From positions 1 through 57,964 of the forward strand of contig CAAEKP010000051.1 in assembly GCA_900756555.1 (NCBI GenBank): 57,964 nucleotides of DNA, read 5' to 3'. The notes beneath the pieces were generated by a model, which worked only from the letters and a program-made list of their open reading frames with translations, was not told where the DNA came from and made no database searches. Numbering within the stretch: position 1 is the stretch's first letter; each line of letters begins with the position of its first letter. Origin of the DNA: Peptococcaceae bacterium. Lineage in GTDB: Bacteria > Bacillota > Peptococcia > Peptococcales > Peptococcaceae. Shown piece by piece: positions 15,660 through 24,136 of the stretch. The translations under genes and the position numbers were made by a program.

Positions 15660-17396
15660 TCAAGCCAGAGCGGCAATCTGCTGCCGTTCTAATTGCCACA
15701 TCTGATAAAAAATGCTGTCCTGCCGCTGCAATAATGTATCTGCCTTGCCCTGCTCAACGATATTGCCCTGCTGCAATACATAAATACAATCCAGCGATTG
15801 TAAATGCTGTAAACTGTGGGTGATATAAATGACGGTGCGGCCTGCGCTCCACTGCTGCAAATGCTGCCGCAGTACACTGGCGGTGATGCTGTCCAGCCCC
15901 TGAAAAATTTCATCCAGCACCACAATAGGGCAATCCCGCAGCCAGGTCCGCGCCAGTGCAATGCGCTGCCGCTGCCCGCCGGACAGCCGATAACCATTAT
16001 CGCCAATATGGGTATCCATCCCTTCTGGCAGTGCCTGCAGCACCTCATCCAGCGCTGCAAAGGAAACAGCAGCCGCCAGCTGTTGTTCTGTGGCCTGCGG
16101 ACAGGCCAGCAGCAGATTTTCCCGCACAGTAGCAGAAAATAAAAAGGTATCCTGCGCTGCCACATCAATCAGGGTTCGCAATTGTTCCGGCGGATATTGC
16201 TGCAACGGGATGCCGCCCAAGGTCAGGCTGCCCTGCTGCGGCTGCCAGAATCCTACCAGCAGCGAAGCCAATGTGCTTTTCCCGCTGCCGCTGGTACCTG
16301 CCAGCGCAATCTGTGCGCCCTGCGGGCAATCCAGCGAAAAATCCTGATAGACGATATGCCCGTCATCATAGGCAAAGGCCAGATGCTCCGCTTTGATATC
16401 CAATGTATGCGGTGTCTGCCACGGCTGTGCAGTCTGCTCCACAGCCCGCGGCAATGCAGTCAGATGCGCCGCTGCTTCCATAGACTGCTGCAACTGAATC
16501 AAGGCCTGCGGAAATGGCAGAATGGCTTCAAAGCTGGCCCAGATAATCAGCAGCACCATTGCACAGTACACGCCGGATAAGCTGCCCTGCTGCACCGCCG
16601 GAATTACCACCAGCAGTGCCAGCACCAGTGACAGATTGCTGCCGTAGGTCAGTAAACTGGTAGTGATGTTGCCAAAGACGCCTAACCAGCGCTCTAATCC
16701 AGCCATTGCAGTTAATTTTTCTGACAGACGTTGCTTGTACTTCTGCTCCTGTCCGGTATTTTTTAACTCGCTCAGACCGCCCAGATAATCTTCCAGTAAA
16801 GTCTGCCATTGTTCCCGTTCTTCTGCTAAGGCCGCAGTCTTACCGGCGGTCACTTTCCGCATTAACAACGGTACGCCCAGACCAAACACTATAAACAGCC
16901 CAATCTGCAGCAGCATTGCTTCTGCGCTGAACTGCGCCAACACAACCGCACACACCAACAGCACCACTATAGCCGCCGCCGGAGCCAGCACCGCCCGCAG
17001 ATAAAAATATTTCAACACTTCAATATCATTCAGCAAACGGTCAAACAACTGCCCGTGGCTGTACTGCTGCAATCCTGCCGGCGCATTAGGCTCAATGCGC
17101 TGATAAATCTGCACTCGCAGCCGGGTCAAAATCTGAAAGGTAATTTTATGGGACACATACCGCTCGCTATAACGCAGCAACGCCCGGGAGATACCAAAAA
17201 AGCGCACGCCCACAATATACACCATCAAGTCCAGCAGGGGTGGCTGCAACGCAGCTAAAGAGATTAATACTGCCGACACCGCCAGCAGGCCCACATTGGC
17301 CAGCACAGTAGCCGCCGCCAGCAGCACCGTGCCTGCAATCAGCCAACGGAACGGCAGAAGCAGCCCCCATAAAAATTTGAAGTTTTCCTGTTTCAC
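15660..17396 (-). CDS. cydC: Thiol reductant ABC exporter subunit CydC
   Basis: This is a fused half-transporter of 578 residues: six membrane helices in the first 310 residues, then an ABC ATPase domain with Walker A GTSGSGKST, signature LSGGQRQRIAL and Walker B IVVLDEIFQG. The Walker B glutamate is retained. With CydD it exports glutathione or cysteine, or handles haem, and is required for cytochrome bd assembly in bacteria that have it. The GTG start overlaps the cydD stop by 2 bp (GTGA). No cydAB genes are present in the window. Confidence 0.9.
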   Translation of the reverse strand: MKQENFKFLWGLLLPFRWLIAGTVLLAAATVLANVGLLAVSAVLISLAALQPPLLDLMVYIVGVRFFGISRALLRYSERYVSHKITFQILTRLRVQIYQRIEPNAPAGLQQYSHGQLFDRLLNDIEVLKYFYLRAVLAPAAAIVVLLVCAVVLAQFSAEAMLLQIGLFIVFGLGVPLLMRKVTAGKTAALAEEREQWQTLLEDYLGGLSELKNTGQEQKYKQRLSEKLTAMAGLERWLGVFGNITTSLLTYGSNLSLVLALLVVIPAVQQGSLSGVYCAMVLLIIWASFEAILPFPQALIQLQQSMEAAAHLTALPRAVEQTAQPWQTPHTLDIKAEHLAFAYDDGHIVYQDFSLDCPQGAQIALAGTSGSGKSTLASLLVGFWQPQQGSLTLGGIPLQQYPPEQLRTLIDVAAQDTFLFSATVRENLLLACPQATEQQLAAAVSFAALDEVLQALPEGMDTHIGDNGYRLSGGQRQRIALARTWLRDCPIVVLDEIFQGLDSITASVLRQHLQQWSAGRTVIYITHSLQHLQSLDCIYVLQQGNIVEQGKADTLLQRQDSIFYQMWQLERQQIAALA

Positions 17397-19069
17397 GCTT
17401 CCGCCCCCTTTCGCACCAGCTTCTGATACCAGCCAGACCGCTGCAATAATTCTGCCTGCGTACCCTGCTCTGCAATACGGCCCCGTTCCAGCACAATAAT
17501 GCGATCCGCCATTTGTATGGTGCTCAACCGATGCGCCACCAGCAGCACCGTGCGTTGCTGCAATAAATGCCGCAAACTTTTATTTAACTGCCGTTCTGTG
17601 ATTAAATCCAAATTAGCGGTAGCCTCGTCAAACAGGATAATCTGCTTCTGCTGACAAATCGCCCGCACCATGGCAATCATCTGCCGCTGCCCGCCGGATA
17701 AGCCAGCACCGCCCTGCCCCACTTTGGTGTGCAAGCCATCGGGCAGTCGCTGCAATAATTCTGCCAATCCGGTTTGCCGGCAAACCTCTAAAATTTCCGT
17801 CTCTGAGATTGCTTCATTGCCAAAACGCAGATTGTCCAATATTGTGCCGGCAAAAATATACGGTTTCTGCTGAATCACCGCCGGAGCCTCCCGCACACTG
17901 ACCTGGCCCTGCTGCGGCGTTAAGAACCCCTGTATCACATTTAAAATAGTAGTCTTGCCGCTGCCGCTGCGCCCTACCAGCGCCACCACTTCCCCGGGCT
18001 GTACGGTGAAGGATACGTCCCGCAGAACGGTGTCTTCACTGTTGGGATACCTCACCGTTACCTGCTGTAGCTGAAGGGCCGCTGCCTGTTCTGGATTTAC
18101 AGGAACCTGCTGCGCACACATCGGCTGCTCCAAAAAAGCAAAGATATCTGCCGCTGCCTCTCTGGTGCTGAGGCTGGTGTGAAAGTGACTGCCCAGCGCC
18201 CGCAATGGCTGGTAAAATTCCGGCGCAATCAATAAAATAAAAAAGGCGGTGGCAAAATCCAGCTGCCCTTCCACCAGCCGCAGCCCTAATCCCACCGACA
18301 CCAGCGCAATGCTGATGGTGGTGAACAGTTCCAGTGCCAGCGATGATAAAAAGGCCCAGCGCAGCACCGCCAATGTAGCTTTGGCGTAATCGCTGCCCAC
18401 CTGCTCAATTTTTTTGCTCTGCTCCGCACTGCGATTCATCAGCTTTAGTGTGGTCAGGCCAGCCATCACATCATGCAGATAGCCGCTGAGCCGATTGATA
18501 ACTACCCACTGGCGTGCGTTTACCTTGTTCGTCCATTTGCCAATCAGCATCATAAAAAACGGCACCAGTGGAGCTGTCACCAGCAGAATAATGCCGGACA
18601 TTAAATCCCGCGGTACAATAAAACACAAAAACAGCACAGGAATGACCAGCGACTGAAATAATTGCGGCAGATATTTGCTGAAATAGCTCTCCAGCGTACC
18701 TACACCTTCATTGAGCAAATAGAGCAGTTGTCCTTTTTGCTCCTGACGCAGTGCCACAGGCCCCAGCTCATTCATTTTTTGCAGCAGTGCCTGACGCAAA
18801 TCATACTGCACCGCCTGCCCCAAGGAAAAGGCAAAATATTCTTCCAATGCCTGCAATATAAACCGCACCGTCACCAGTAAAAACAGCCGTCCAATCTGTG
18901 GCAGTAAGACCTCCAACGCTGTCTCCTGCATAAAAACGGCAGCAATAATGCCTGCCAGCGTAAAAGCTTGGCCTAAAATTACCACAGCGCATAAAATACC
19001 GCATAAACTGCTGGCAACCAGCAAACTACCGTGTTTGCCGCTCTCCCGCCAGAGATTTTTTTCAATCAT
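17393..19069 (-). CDS. cydD: Thiol reductant ABC exporter subunit CydD
   Basis: A membrane-ATPase fusion of about 558 residues. It has the CydD-type long cytoplasmic helices (SGYLHDVMAGLTTLKLMNR) and an ABC domain with GRSGSGKTT, LSGGQRQMIAM and ILFDEATANLD. It forms a heterodimer with CydC. The open frame begins at 19108, but a -10 box sits at 19104-19109, so translation more likely begins at ATG 19069 after GAAGGGG. It is the first gene of the cydD-cydC-pgeF unit. Confidence 0.9.
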   Translation of the reverse strand: MIEKNLWRESGKHGSLLVASSLCGILCAVVILGQAFTLAGIIAAVFMQETALEVLLPQIGRLFLLVTVRFILQALEEYFAFSLGQAVQYDLRQALLQKMNELGPVALRQEQKGQLLYLLNEGVGTLESYFSKYLPQLFQSLVIPVLFLCFIVPRDLMSGIILLVTAPLVPFFMMLIGKWTNKVNARQWVVINRLSGYLHDVMAGLTTLKLMNRSAEQSKKIEQVGSDYAKATLAVLRWAFLSSLALELFTTISIALVSVGLGLRLVEGQLDFATAFFILLIAPEFYQPLRALGSHFHTSLSTREAAADIFAFLEQPMCAQQVPVNPEQAAALQLQQVTVRYPNSEDTVLRDVSFTVQPGEVVALVGRSGSGKTTILNVIQGFLTPQQGQVSVREAPAVIQQKPYIFAGTILDNLRFGNEAISETEILEVCRQTGLAELLQRLPDGLHTKVGQGGAGLSGGQRQMIAMVRAICQQKQIILFDEATANLDLITERQLNKSLRHLLQQRTVLLVAHRLSTIQMADRIIVLERGRIAEQGTQAELLQRSGWYQKLVRKGAEA

Positions 19070-19103
19070 TCTGCTCTGCCCCTTCCGTTCACTCATTTGT
19101 ATT

Positions 19104-19132
19104 ATCATACCACAAAAATATCCTATCCTAAA
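19104..19132 (-). promoter_or_regulatory. Putative cydD promoter
   Basis: On the minus strand an extended -10 element TGGTATGAT ends at 19104, with only a weak -35 (TTTAGG at 19132-19127, 17-bp spacing). The extended -10 compensates for the poor -35. A start near 19097 agrees with the shorter CydD start. Confidence 0.5.
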
Positions 19133-19171
19133 CGGAAGTTAACACAGAATTTTATAAGAAACACAAATAAA

Positions 19172-19208
19172 AAGAGAGGCTGTCGCATTAAATGGACAAA
19201 CCTCTCTT
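19172..19208 (-). terminator. Terminator after sigE
   Basis: AAGAGAGG (19172-19179) pairs with CCTCTCTT (19201-19208); read on the minus strand the stem is followed by TTTTATTTG. It lies about 130 bp past sigE and insulates it from cydD. Confidence 0.8.
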
Positions 19209-19292
19209 GCGGAGCAAAATTCTGTATCTTATACTGTACGTTTGCTGCTCCGATATCCTACCCGTCACTTCATAACTGCAATCGACAGAAAT

Positions 19293-19310
19293 ATATTGTG
19301 CGCACAATAT
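19293..19310. promoter_or_regulatory. Perfect 18-bp palindrome downstream of sigE
   Basis: ATATTGTG-CG-CACAATAT reads the same on both strands. It lies 25 bp past the sigE stop codon, between the gene and its terminator. A second inverted repeat, CGGAGCA (19210-19216) / TGCTCCG (19246-19252), lies nearby. The palindrome could be a protein-binding site or part of a 3' RNA structure. Confidence 0.5.
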
Positions 19311-19335
19311 CAGCATTGAACAGAGTTCTATTTTG

Positions 19336-20049
19336 TTATTCCAGTTTTTGAAATTCCCGTTGCAGCCGGCCAATAATCTTTTTTTCCAGCCGCGAAATAT
19401 ACGACTGCGAAATACCCAGCAGGTCCGCCACTTCTTTCTGCGTGCGTTCTTCTCTGCCCCGCAGACCAAACCGCAGCTCCACGATTGTCCGCTCCCGCTG
19501 CGATAATTTTGACATCGCCAGCTGCAATAAAGAGTGGTCAATATCCTTTTCAATGTGCTGATAGATGGTGTCCTCATCAGTACCCATAACGTCAGATAAC
19601 AGCAGTTCGTTGCCGTCGTAGTCAATTTTCAGCGGCTCATCCAGGCTTACCTCATAACGCATACGGCTGGTACGGCGCAGCTGCATCAATATTTCATTTT
19701 CAATACAACGCGAGGCATAGGTAGCCAGCTTGATTTTTTTTGTATGGTCAAACGTGTTCACCGCTTTAATCAGCCCAATCGTACCAATGGAAATTAAATC
19801 TTCCACCGGGATGCCGGTATTTTCAAATTTGCGGGCGATATACACCACCAGACGAAGATTATGCTCAATCAGCGTTTCCCGCGCTTCATCACCATTTTGC
19901 TCTAGCTGTGACAGCAACTGTTGTTCCTCCTCTGGTTTCAGCGGTGACGGCAGCGTTTCACTGCTGCCAATGTAATACACCTCCTCCTGTAGATGCAGCT
20001 TTTTCATCATCCAGACTAATAACAAATTGACCCGCTGTGATAATTTCAT
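19336..20049 (-). CDS. sigE: Sporulation sigma factor SigE, pro-form
   Basis: The mother-cell-specific early sporulation sigma factor, 237 residues. The first 27 or so residues (MKLSQRVNLLLVWMMKKL...) form the membrane-associated pro-sequence that SpoIIGA removes near EEVYYIGSSE. Region 2 contains DLISIGTIGLIKAV and YASRCIENEILMQLRR; region 4 contains ERTIVELRFGL and the helix-turn-helix TQKEVADLLGISQSYISRLEKKI. A longer frame to 20145 is an artefact; ATG 20049 follows GAGAGGGGA. sigE follows spoIIGA by 16 bp. The sigG gene often found next is absent here. Confidence 0.96.
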   Translation of the reverse strand: MKLSQRVNLLLVWMMKKLHLQEEVYYIGSSETLPSPLKPEEEQQLLSQLEQNGDEARETLIEHNLRLVVYIARKFENTGIPVEDLISIGTIGLIKAVNTFDHTKKIKLATYASRCIENEILMQLRRTSRMRYEVSLDEPLKIDYDGNELLLSDVMGTDEDTIYQHIEKDIDHSLLQLAMSKLSQRERTIVELRFGLRGREERTQKEVADLLGISQSYISRLEKKIIGRLQREFQKLE

Positions 20050-20065
20050 GCCCTGTTCCCCTCTC

Positions 20066-20956
20066 TTAAAGTAATTCCGGCTGAACCAGCCCCTGATATG
20101 TCCCGTAGGGAGAAAATTTCTGATTGGACAACGCCACGATAACATTGGTGTGTTGCCGCTGCTTCACGCCGCATTGCAGCACAATACAATCTGGACGAAT
20201 ACCCAGCAGCATTCCCTGCTGCCCCACCGCCCGATAGGGAATGAGCCGCAGCCGTCCTGCCAGCTCTGTCTGCTGTGCCGCCAGCAATACCGCATCGGCG
20301 CTGGTGGCAGTCTGCAACAGCTGACAAAAAGATTCCGGCAGCAGTGGCAGCACACTGTCCTGCTCCGCCACAATCACCGGGCAGGCGCTAAGCGGATCCG
20401 TCAGGCTGTTGCCCGTATCCACCAGCAAACGCAGTGTAATTTGTTGCTGGTTCAAAAAAATCTGCGCTGTCAGAATGGGCGGCAGTGCAGAAAGATCCCG
20501 CCGCAGATGCTGCCGCAGCAGAAACACGCCCGCCATAACCAAACCGGCTGCCACCGCCAGCCAGAACAATTGAAAATCAATCTGCACCAGCGCAATGCCA
20601 TTCCATGTCTGCACCACCTGCTCTCCAAACAGATACATCACCGCAATGGACGCACCGCCCAGCACAAACGAAACCAGATACAAATAAACCGCACATTTCA
20701 GATAATTCTGCCAGTCAGCAAAGCCAAAAGCTATCCACACCATCAGCAGCGAGCAGCCCACCTTAAGCGGCAAAACAGCCAGCCAGCCACATCCCGGAAA
20801 AAATATGGCAATGGCATACAAGGCTCCCACCGCCGCAGCCAGCCACAAGCGCCGCCAACTGCTGCCCGTCTGCGCCAGATTAGATGTAGCCCATAACACC
20901 AGCCAATCCATCAGCAAATTTACCACAAACACCTCATCCACATAAACAGTCATCAT
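20066..20956 (-). CDS. spoIIGA: Sigma-E processing peptidase SpoIIGA
   Basis: A membrane-embedded aspartic protease of about 296 residues. Five hydrophobic segments fill the N-terminal half, starting with YVDEVFVVNLLMDWLVLW. The C-terminal domain has the protease motif LLVDTGNSLTDPL, whose aspartate is catalytic in a dimer, and the closing signature IPYRAVGQQGMLLGI. In Bacillus it is activated from the forespore and cleaves pro-SigE. ATG 20956 (or 20953) follows GGGAGAG; the frame itself extends to 20974. Confidence 0.95.
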   Translation of the reverse strand: MMTVYVDEVFVVNLLMDWLVLWATSNLAQTGSSWRRLWLAAAVGALYAIAIFFPGCGWLAVLPLKVGCSLLMVWIAFGFADWQNYLKCAVYLYLVSFVLGGASIAVMYLFGEQVVQTWNGIALVQIDFQLFWLAVAAGLVMAGVFLLRQHLRRDLSALPPILTAQIFLNQQQITLRLLVDTGNSLTDPLSACPVIVAEQDSVLPLLPESFCQLLQTATSADAVLLAAQQTELAGRLRLIPYRAVGQQGMLLGIRPDCIVLQCGVKQRQHTNVIVALSNQKFSPYGTYQGLVQPELL

Positions 20957-20988
20957 ACGCTCTCCCATCAGCACAAACTGTTTTCTTT

Positions 20989-21022
20989 ATTATAGGCCTT
21001 TTCCACAAAAAAACCTGTCGAT
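20989..21022 (-). promoter_or_regulatory. Putative spoIIGA promoter with 0A-like box
   Basis: A perfect TATAAT lies at 20994-20989, about 33 bp before the spoIIGA start. At 21016-21022 the plus strand reads TGTCGAT, one mismatch from the Spo0A box TGTCGAA, placed 21-27 bp upstream of the -10 box. No good -35 exists at normal spacing, as in the Spo0A-activated spoIIG promoter of Bacillus. Spo0A control is inferred. Confidence 0.45.
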
Positions 21023-21055
21023 TTACGAAAGCCATATCACTTTTTCTGCAATAAA

Positions 21056-21096
21056 AAAAGATACTTCCTGTCAGTATTTCAGGAAATATCTTTATT
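21056..21096 (-). terminator. Hairpin terminator between ftsZ and spoIIGA
   Basis: AAAGATACTTCCTG (21057-21070) pairs with CAGGAAATATCTTT (21080-21093) with one mismatch. The minus-strand reading ends in TTTTTTTATTG. It is a second terminator after ftsZ. Confidence 0.75.
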
Positions 21097-21160
21097 GAAA
21101 AAACGACCACGGTAACTATATATCACAGGAGCAATTTTTCAGAGAGCCTTTTTACCACAC

Positions 21161-21190
21161 AAAAAAGTGCGCCTTAACGACGCACCTTTT
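21161..21190 (-). terminator. Terminator after ftsZ
   Basis: GTGCG (21167-21171) pairs with CGCAC (21181-21185), flanked by A and T runs. Read on the minus strand the stem is followed by TTTTTTGTG. It lies within 15 bp of the ftsZ stop codon. Confidence 0.75.
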
Positions 21191-21201
21191 GAATTAGCAG
21201 T

Positions 21202-22329
21202 TTAGTTTTTCTTTCTCAGCAAAAATTCTGGAATTACAACGCCATCCAGCGCAGATTTGATTTCTGGAATTTCGCCGCGTACTGGCGCCTGCTGATGCGC
21301 AGGACGCACGTTTTCCTTTGCAACCACATTCTGTTTTTTCTCAGCAGCTGGAGCCGGTTCAGCGGCTGGCTGCGGCTGATTAAAGCCTGTGGCAATAATG
21401 GTAATTTTAATTTCATCCGAGCCGTTATCCTCATCAAAAGCCCCGAACATAATATCCGCATCGGTACCAGCAGATTCATAGATAAAGTCTGCTGCCTCCT
21501 GTGCTTCCAGCAGTGTTAAATTGCTGCCGGAAATATTCAGCAAAATACCGCTTGCCCCTTCGATGGATAATTCCAGCAGTGGGGAGGAAATGGCAGCTTT
21601 GGCTGCGGTAACAGCACGGTTTTCGCCTTTGGCTAAACCAACACCCATCAGAGCCACGCCGGTGTTTTCCATGATAGTGCGTACATCGGCAAAGTCCAGA
21701 TTGATGATACCAGCTTTTGCGATCGTGTCAGAAATCCCCTGAACACCCTGACGCAGAATATCATCGGCAAAAGAAAATGCGGATTCCAAGGTTGTATTTT
21801 TATCAGCAATCTGCAACAGACGGTCGTTTGGAATGGTAACGATAGAGTCTACCTGAGCAGACAGGCGTTCAATACCAGCCAATGCCTGTTTCAGACGGCG
21901 TTTGCCTTCAAATGTGAATGGTTTTGTTACGATACCGATTGTCAGCGCGCCAATACTTTTTGCCACTTCTGCAACGATTGGGGCTGCGCCAGTACCAGTA
22001 CCGCCACCCATACCAGCTGTTACAAAGACCAGATCAGCTCCTTTCAGTGCCTGAACTAATTCTTCTTTGCTTTCTTCCGCAGATTTGCACCCAACTTCAG
22101 GGTTACCGCCAGCACCCAGACCACGGGTCAGTTTGCCACCCAGTTGAATTTTAGTTGGTGCCTTGGACAATTCCAGGGCTTGAGCATCTGTATTTGCAAC
22201 AATAAATTCAATTCCTTCTACGTTAGCAGCAATCATACGATTTACAGCGTTTCCGCCGCCGCCGCCGACACCGATTACTTTAATGCAGGCTAAATTGCCA
22301 GCAGTCTGACTTTTCTCCAGTTCAAACAT
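21202..22329 (-). CDS. ftsZ: Cell division protein FtsZ
   Basis: The tubulin-like GTPase that forms the division ring, about 375 residues. Signatures: IKVIGVGGGGGNAVNRM at the N-terminus, the tubulin motif GMGGGTGTGAAP, TKPFTFEGKRR, and NLDFADVRTIM. After the GTPase and C-terminal core domains there is a low-complexity linker (PQPAAEPAPAAEKK) and a conserved tail IPEFLLRKKN-type peptide that binds membrane partners. ATG 22329 follows GGGGGAGAG. It is the last gene of the cluster, 32 bp after ftsQ; ftsA, which usually lies between them, is absent. Confidence 0.97.
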   Translation of the reverse strand: MFELEKSQTAGNLACIKVIGVGGGGGNAVNRMIAANVEGIEFIVANTDAQALELSKAPTKIQLGGKLTRGLGAGGNPEVGCKSAEESKEELVQALKGADLVFVTAGMGGGTGTGAAPIVAEVAKSIGALTIGIVTKPFTFEGKRRLKQALAGIERLSAQVDSIVTIPNDRLLQIADKNTTLESAFSFADDILRQGVQGISDTIAKAGIINLDFADVRTIMENTGVALMGVGLAKGENRAVTAAKAAISSPLLELSIEGASGILLNISGSNLTLLEAQEAADFIYESAGTDADIMFGAFDEDNGSDEIKITIIATGFNQPQPAAEPAPAAEKKQNVVAKENVRPAHQQAPVRGEIPEIKSALDGVVIPEFLLRKKN

Positions 22330-22361
22330 TTCTACTCTCTCCCCCATTGTTCGTCACAAAG

Positions 22362-23183
22362 TTATGACCTTAATTTAATCAGTGGTGAACCTTCATAGCG
22401 CATATCAATATACAAAATCTGATCCGCCATCACTGTTGTCCCAACAACTTCTGTTAAAATCTCATTCAAATCCTGCAGACGCTGTTCTATATTATCCAGC
22501 CCGCCTAATCGTACTTCCAGCTTTTGATTGGTGTAGGCCAGGATGTAGTAATCTTGTCCCACATTCAATTCCGCAATGTTGTCCAGCAGGGACTGGTCAC
22601 AATTCTGCAAAATTTCTAACGCCTGTTTCAGCTTTTCATTCTGGATAAAACCGCCGATGGGCGGTAATTCACTTAAATCTACTCCGCTGATGACAGGCAG
22701 GTTATAGTTGCTCAGCCTCTGCTGAATCGCCAGCAAACGACCATCCTCACCCACTTGCACGTAACCCTCGCTGGTTACAATATAACCAACGGATTTACGT
22801 TCTGTCACTGCAATGGTCACCTTATTGGGCAACGCACGCTGAATCTTTACATCCTCCACAAAAGGGTTCTGCCGCAGACTTTTTTTGGCCTCCCAGGTAT
22901 TCACAAAGAAAATATTCTCGCCTTCATGAATGCCGGATATAGAAATAACTTTTTCCGCCGGCAATGAGGTTATGCCTTCCACAGAGATGGCAGCCACTTG
23001 AAAAAGCGGCAAATAACCAAGCAAATACAGCAATGCCGCAAAAAGCGCCGCAACACACAGTAACTTCCAGGCTTTAAACCGAAAACGTTTTTTAGGCACC
23101 GGGCTTGTAGGTTTTGCAGGAGCTTCACGCTCGGAACTGGACTTGTAATCATCCAGAATCACAATATTGTCCGTTTTTTTCAT
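22362..23183 (-). CDS. ftsQ: Cell division protein FtsQ/DivIB
   Basis: A 273-residue bitopic membrane protein. A cytoplasmic tail of about 35 residues is followed by one membrane helix (LLCVAALFAALLYLLGYL), a POTRA domain starting at FQVAAISVEGITSLPAEKVI, and the FtsQ/DivIB beta domain ending in LYIDMRYEGSPLIKLRS. It stabilises the FtsL/FtsB-like complex at the septum. The ribosome site is weak (GTGATATT), so its level may be low relative to ftsZ. The neighbours murB and ftsZ fit the division cluster. Confidence 0.93.
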   Translation of the reverse strand: MKKTDNIVILDDYKSSSEREAPAKPTSPVPKKRFRFKAWKLLCVAALFAALLYLLGYLPLFQVAAISVEGITSLPAEKVISISGIHEGENIFFVNTWEAKKSLRQNPFVEDVKIQRALPNKVTIAVTERKSVGYIVTSEGYVQVGEDGRLLAIQQRLSNYNLPVISGVDLSELPPIGGFIQNEKLKQALEILQNCDQSLLDNIAELNVGQDYYILAYTNQKLEVRLGGLDNIEQRLQDLNEILTEVVGTTVMADQILYIDMRYEGSPLIKLRS

Positions 23184-23250
23184 AATATCACAACTTTTTA
23201 TTCTTATCTTTTTTATTATAACAAAGGATTTAAGGGCTGTCTACTGCACT

Positions 23251-24117
23251 TTAGAGATTTTCTCTGCCTAACAGTAAAATCTCTTCTTCTAAAAGAACAC
23301 CTGTTTTTTCTTTTACTGCCTGCTTCACACGCTCTACCAGCTGCAATACATCTGCACAAGTAGCGCCACCTGTGTTGACGATAAAATTGCTGTGCTTCCG
23401 GGATACCATAGCACCACCCTGCTGCCAGCCTTTGGCACCCACTGATTCTACTAATCGGCCTGCCGCATCGCCTGCGGGATTTTTAAAAATGCTGCCCGCA
23501 CTGGGATATTCTACTGGTTGCTTTTCTTTTCGTGCTGCTGTATTTTTCTGCATTTGCTGCTCAATTTCCTCTTTTTTGCCCGGCATTAACTGCATTTTTA
23601 CCGAAACAATAATCAAATCGCCATCCTGTTTAAAGCGACTGTTGCGATAAGCAAAATTGCAGGCTTCTTTGCTTAAAGTAAATAAATGACCTTGACGGTC
23701 ACAACAGGTAACCTGCTGCACTACGTTAGAAATCTGGCTCTGGTAGGCACCAGCATTCATCACCACTGCGCCGCCCACCGTGCCGGGAATACCTGCGGCA
23801 AATTCCAGGCCAGACAGTTCGTGCTCCGCTGCTTTCCGTGCCAGCAATGGCAATGGCACACCAGCCTCCGCAATGATTGTCTGATCTTCTATCGTCAGGC
23901 CGCATAAGCTGCCACCTAACTGAATTACTGTTCCGGTAATACCATCATCGGCTACCAGCAGATTAGAGCCGCCGCCGATAACATAACAAGGCTCTATGGC
24001 TTCCTGTAAAGCCTGCTGTAATTCCGCTACCGATTCCGGCTGTAAGAACACATCCACCGGTCCGCCAATCCTCCATGTGGTGTGTTTCGACATGGGTTCG
24101 TTTTTTCTGATTTTCAT
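23251..24117 (-). CDS. murB: UDP-N-acetylenolpyruvoylglucosamine reductase MurB
   Basis: This flavoenzyme reduces UDP-GlcNAc-enolpyruvate to UDP-MurNAc with NADPH. The FAD-binding domain has YVIGGGSNLLVADDG and PGTVGGAVVMNAGAYQ; the substrate domain has the catalytic serine in YPSAGSIFKNP and the late EEEILLLG glutamate. The short length (about 288 residues) and the HTTWRIGG start fit the type II (Bacillus-like) enzymes. The GTG at 24126 overlaps the AGGTGG ribosome site, so ATG 24117 is chosen. It lies 19 bp after murC. Confidence 0.95.
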   Translation of the reverse strand: MKIRKNEPMSKHTTWRIGGPVDVFLQPESVAELQQALQEAIEPCYVIGGGSNLLVADDGITGTVIQLGGSLCGLTIEDQTIIAEAGVPLPLLARKAAEHELSGLEFAAGIPGTVGGAVVMNAGAYQSQISNVVQQVTCCDRQGHLFTLSKEACNFAYRNSRFKQDGDLIIVSVKMQLMPGKKEEIEQQMQKNTAARKEKQPVEYPSAGSIFKNPAGDAAGRLVESVGAKGWQQGGAMVSRKHSNFIVNTGGATCADVLQLVERVKQAVKEKTGVLLEEEILLLGRENL

Positions 24118-24136
24118 GCAAACCACCTATGATTGT

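Noticed and set aside
20150..20896. 248-codon plus-strand frame opposite spoIIGA
   Set aside because: Gln/His-rich antisense shadow of a well supported gene.
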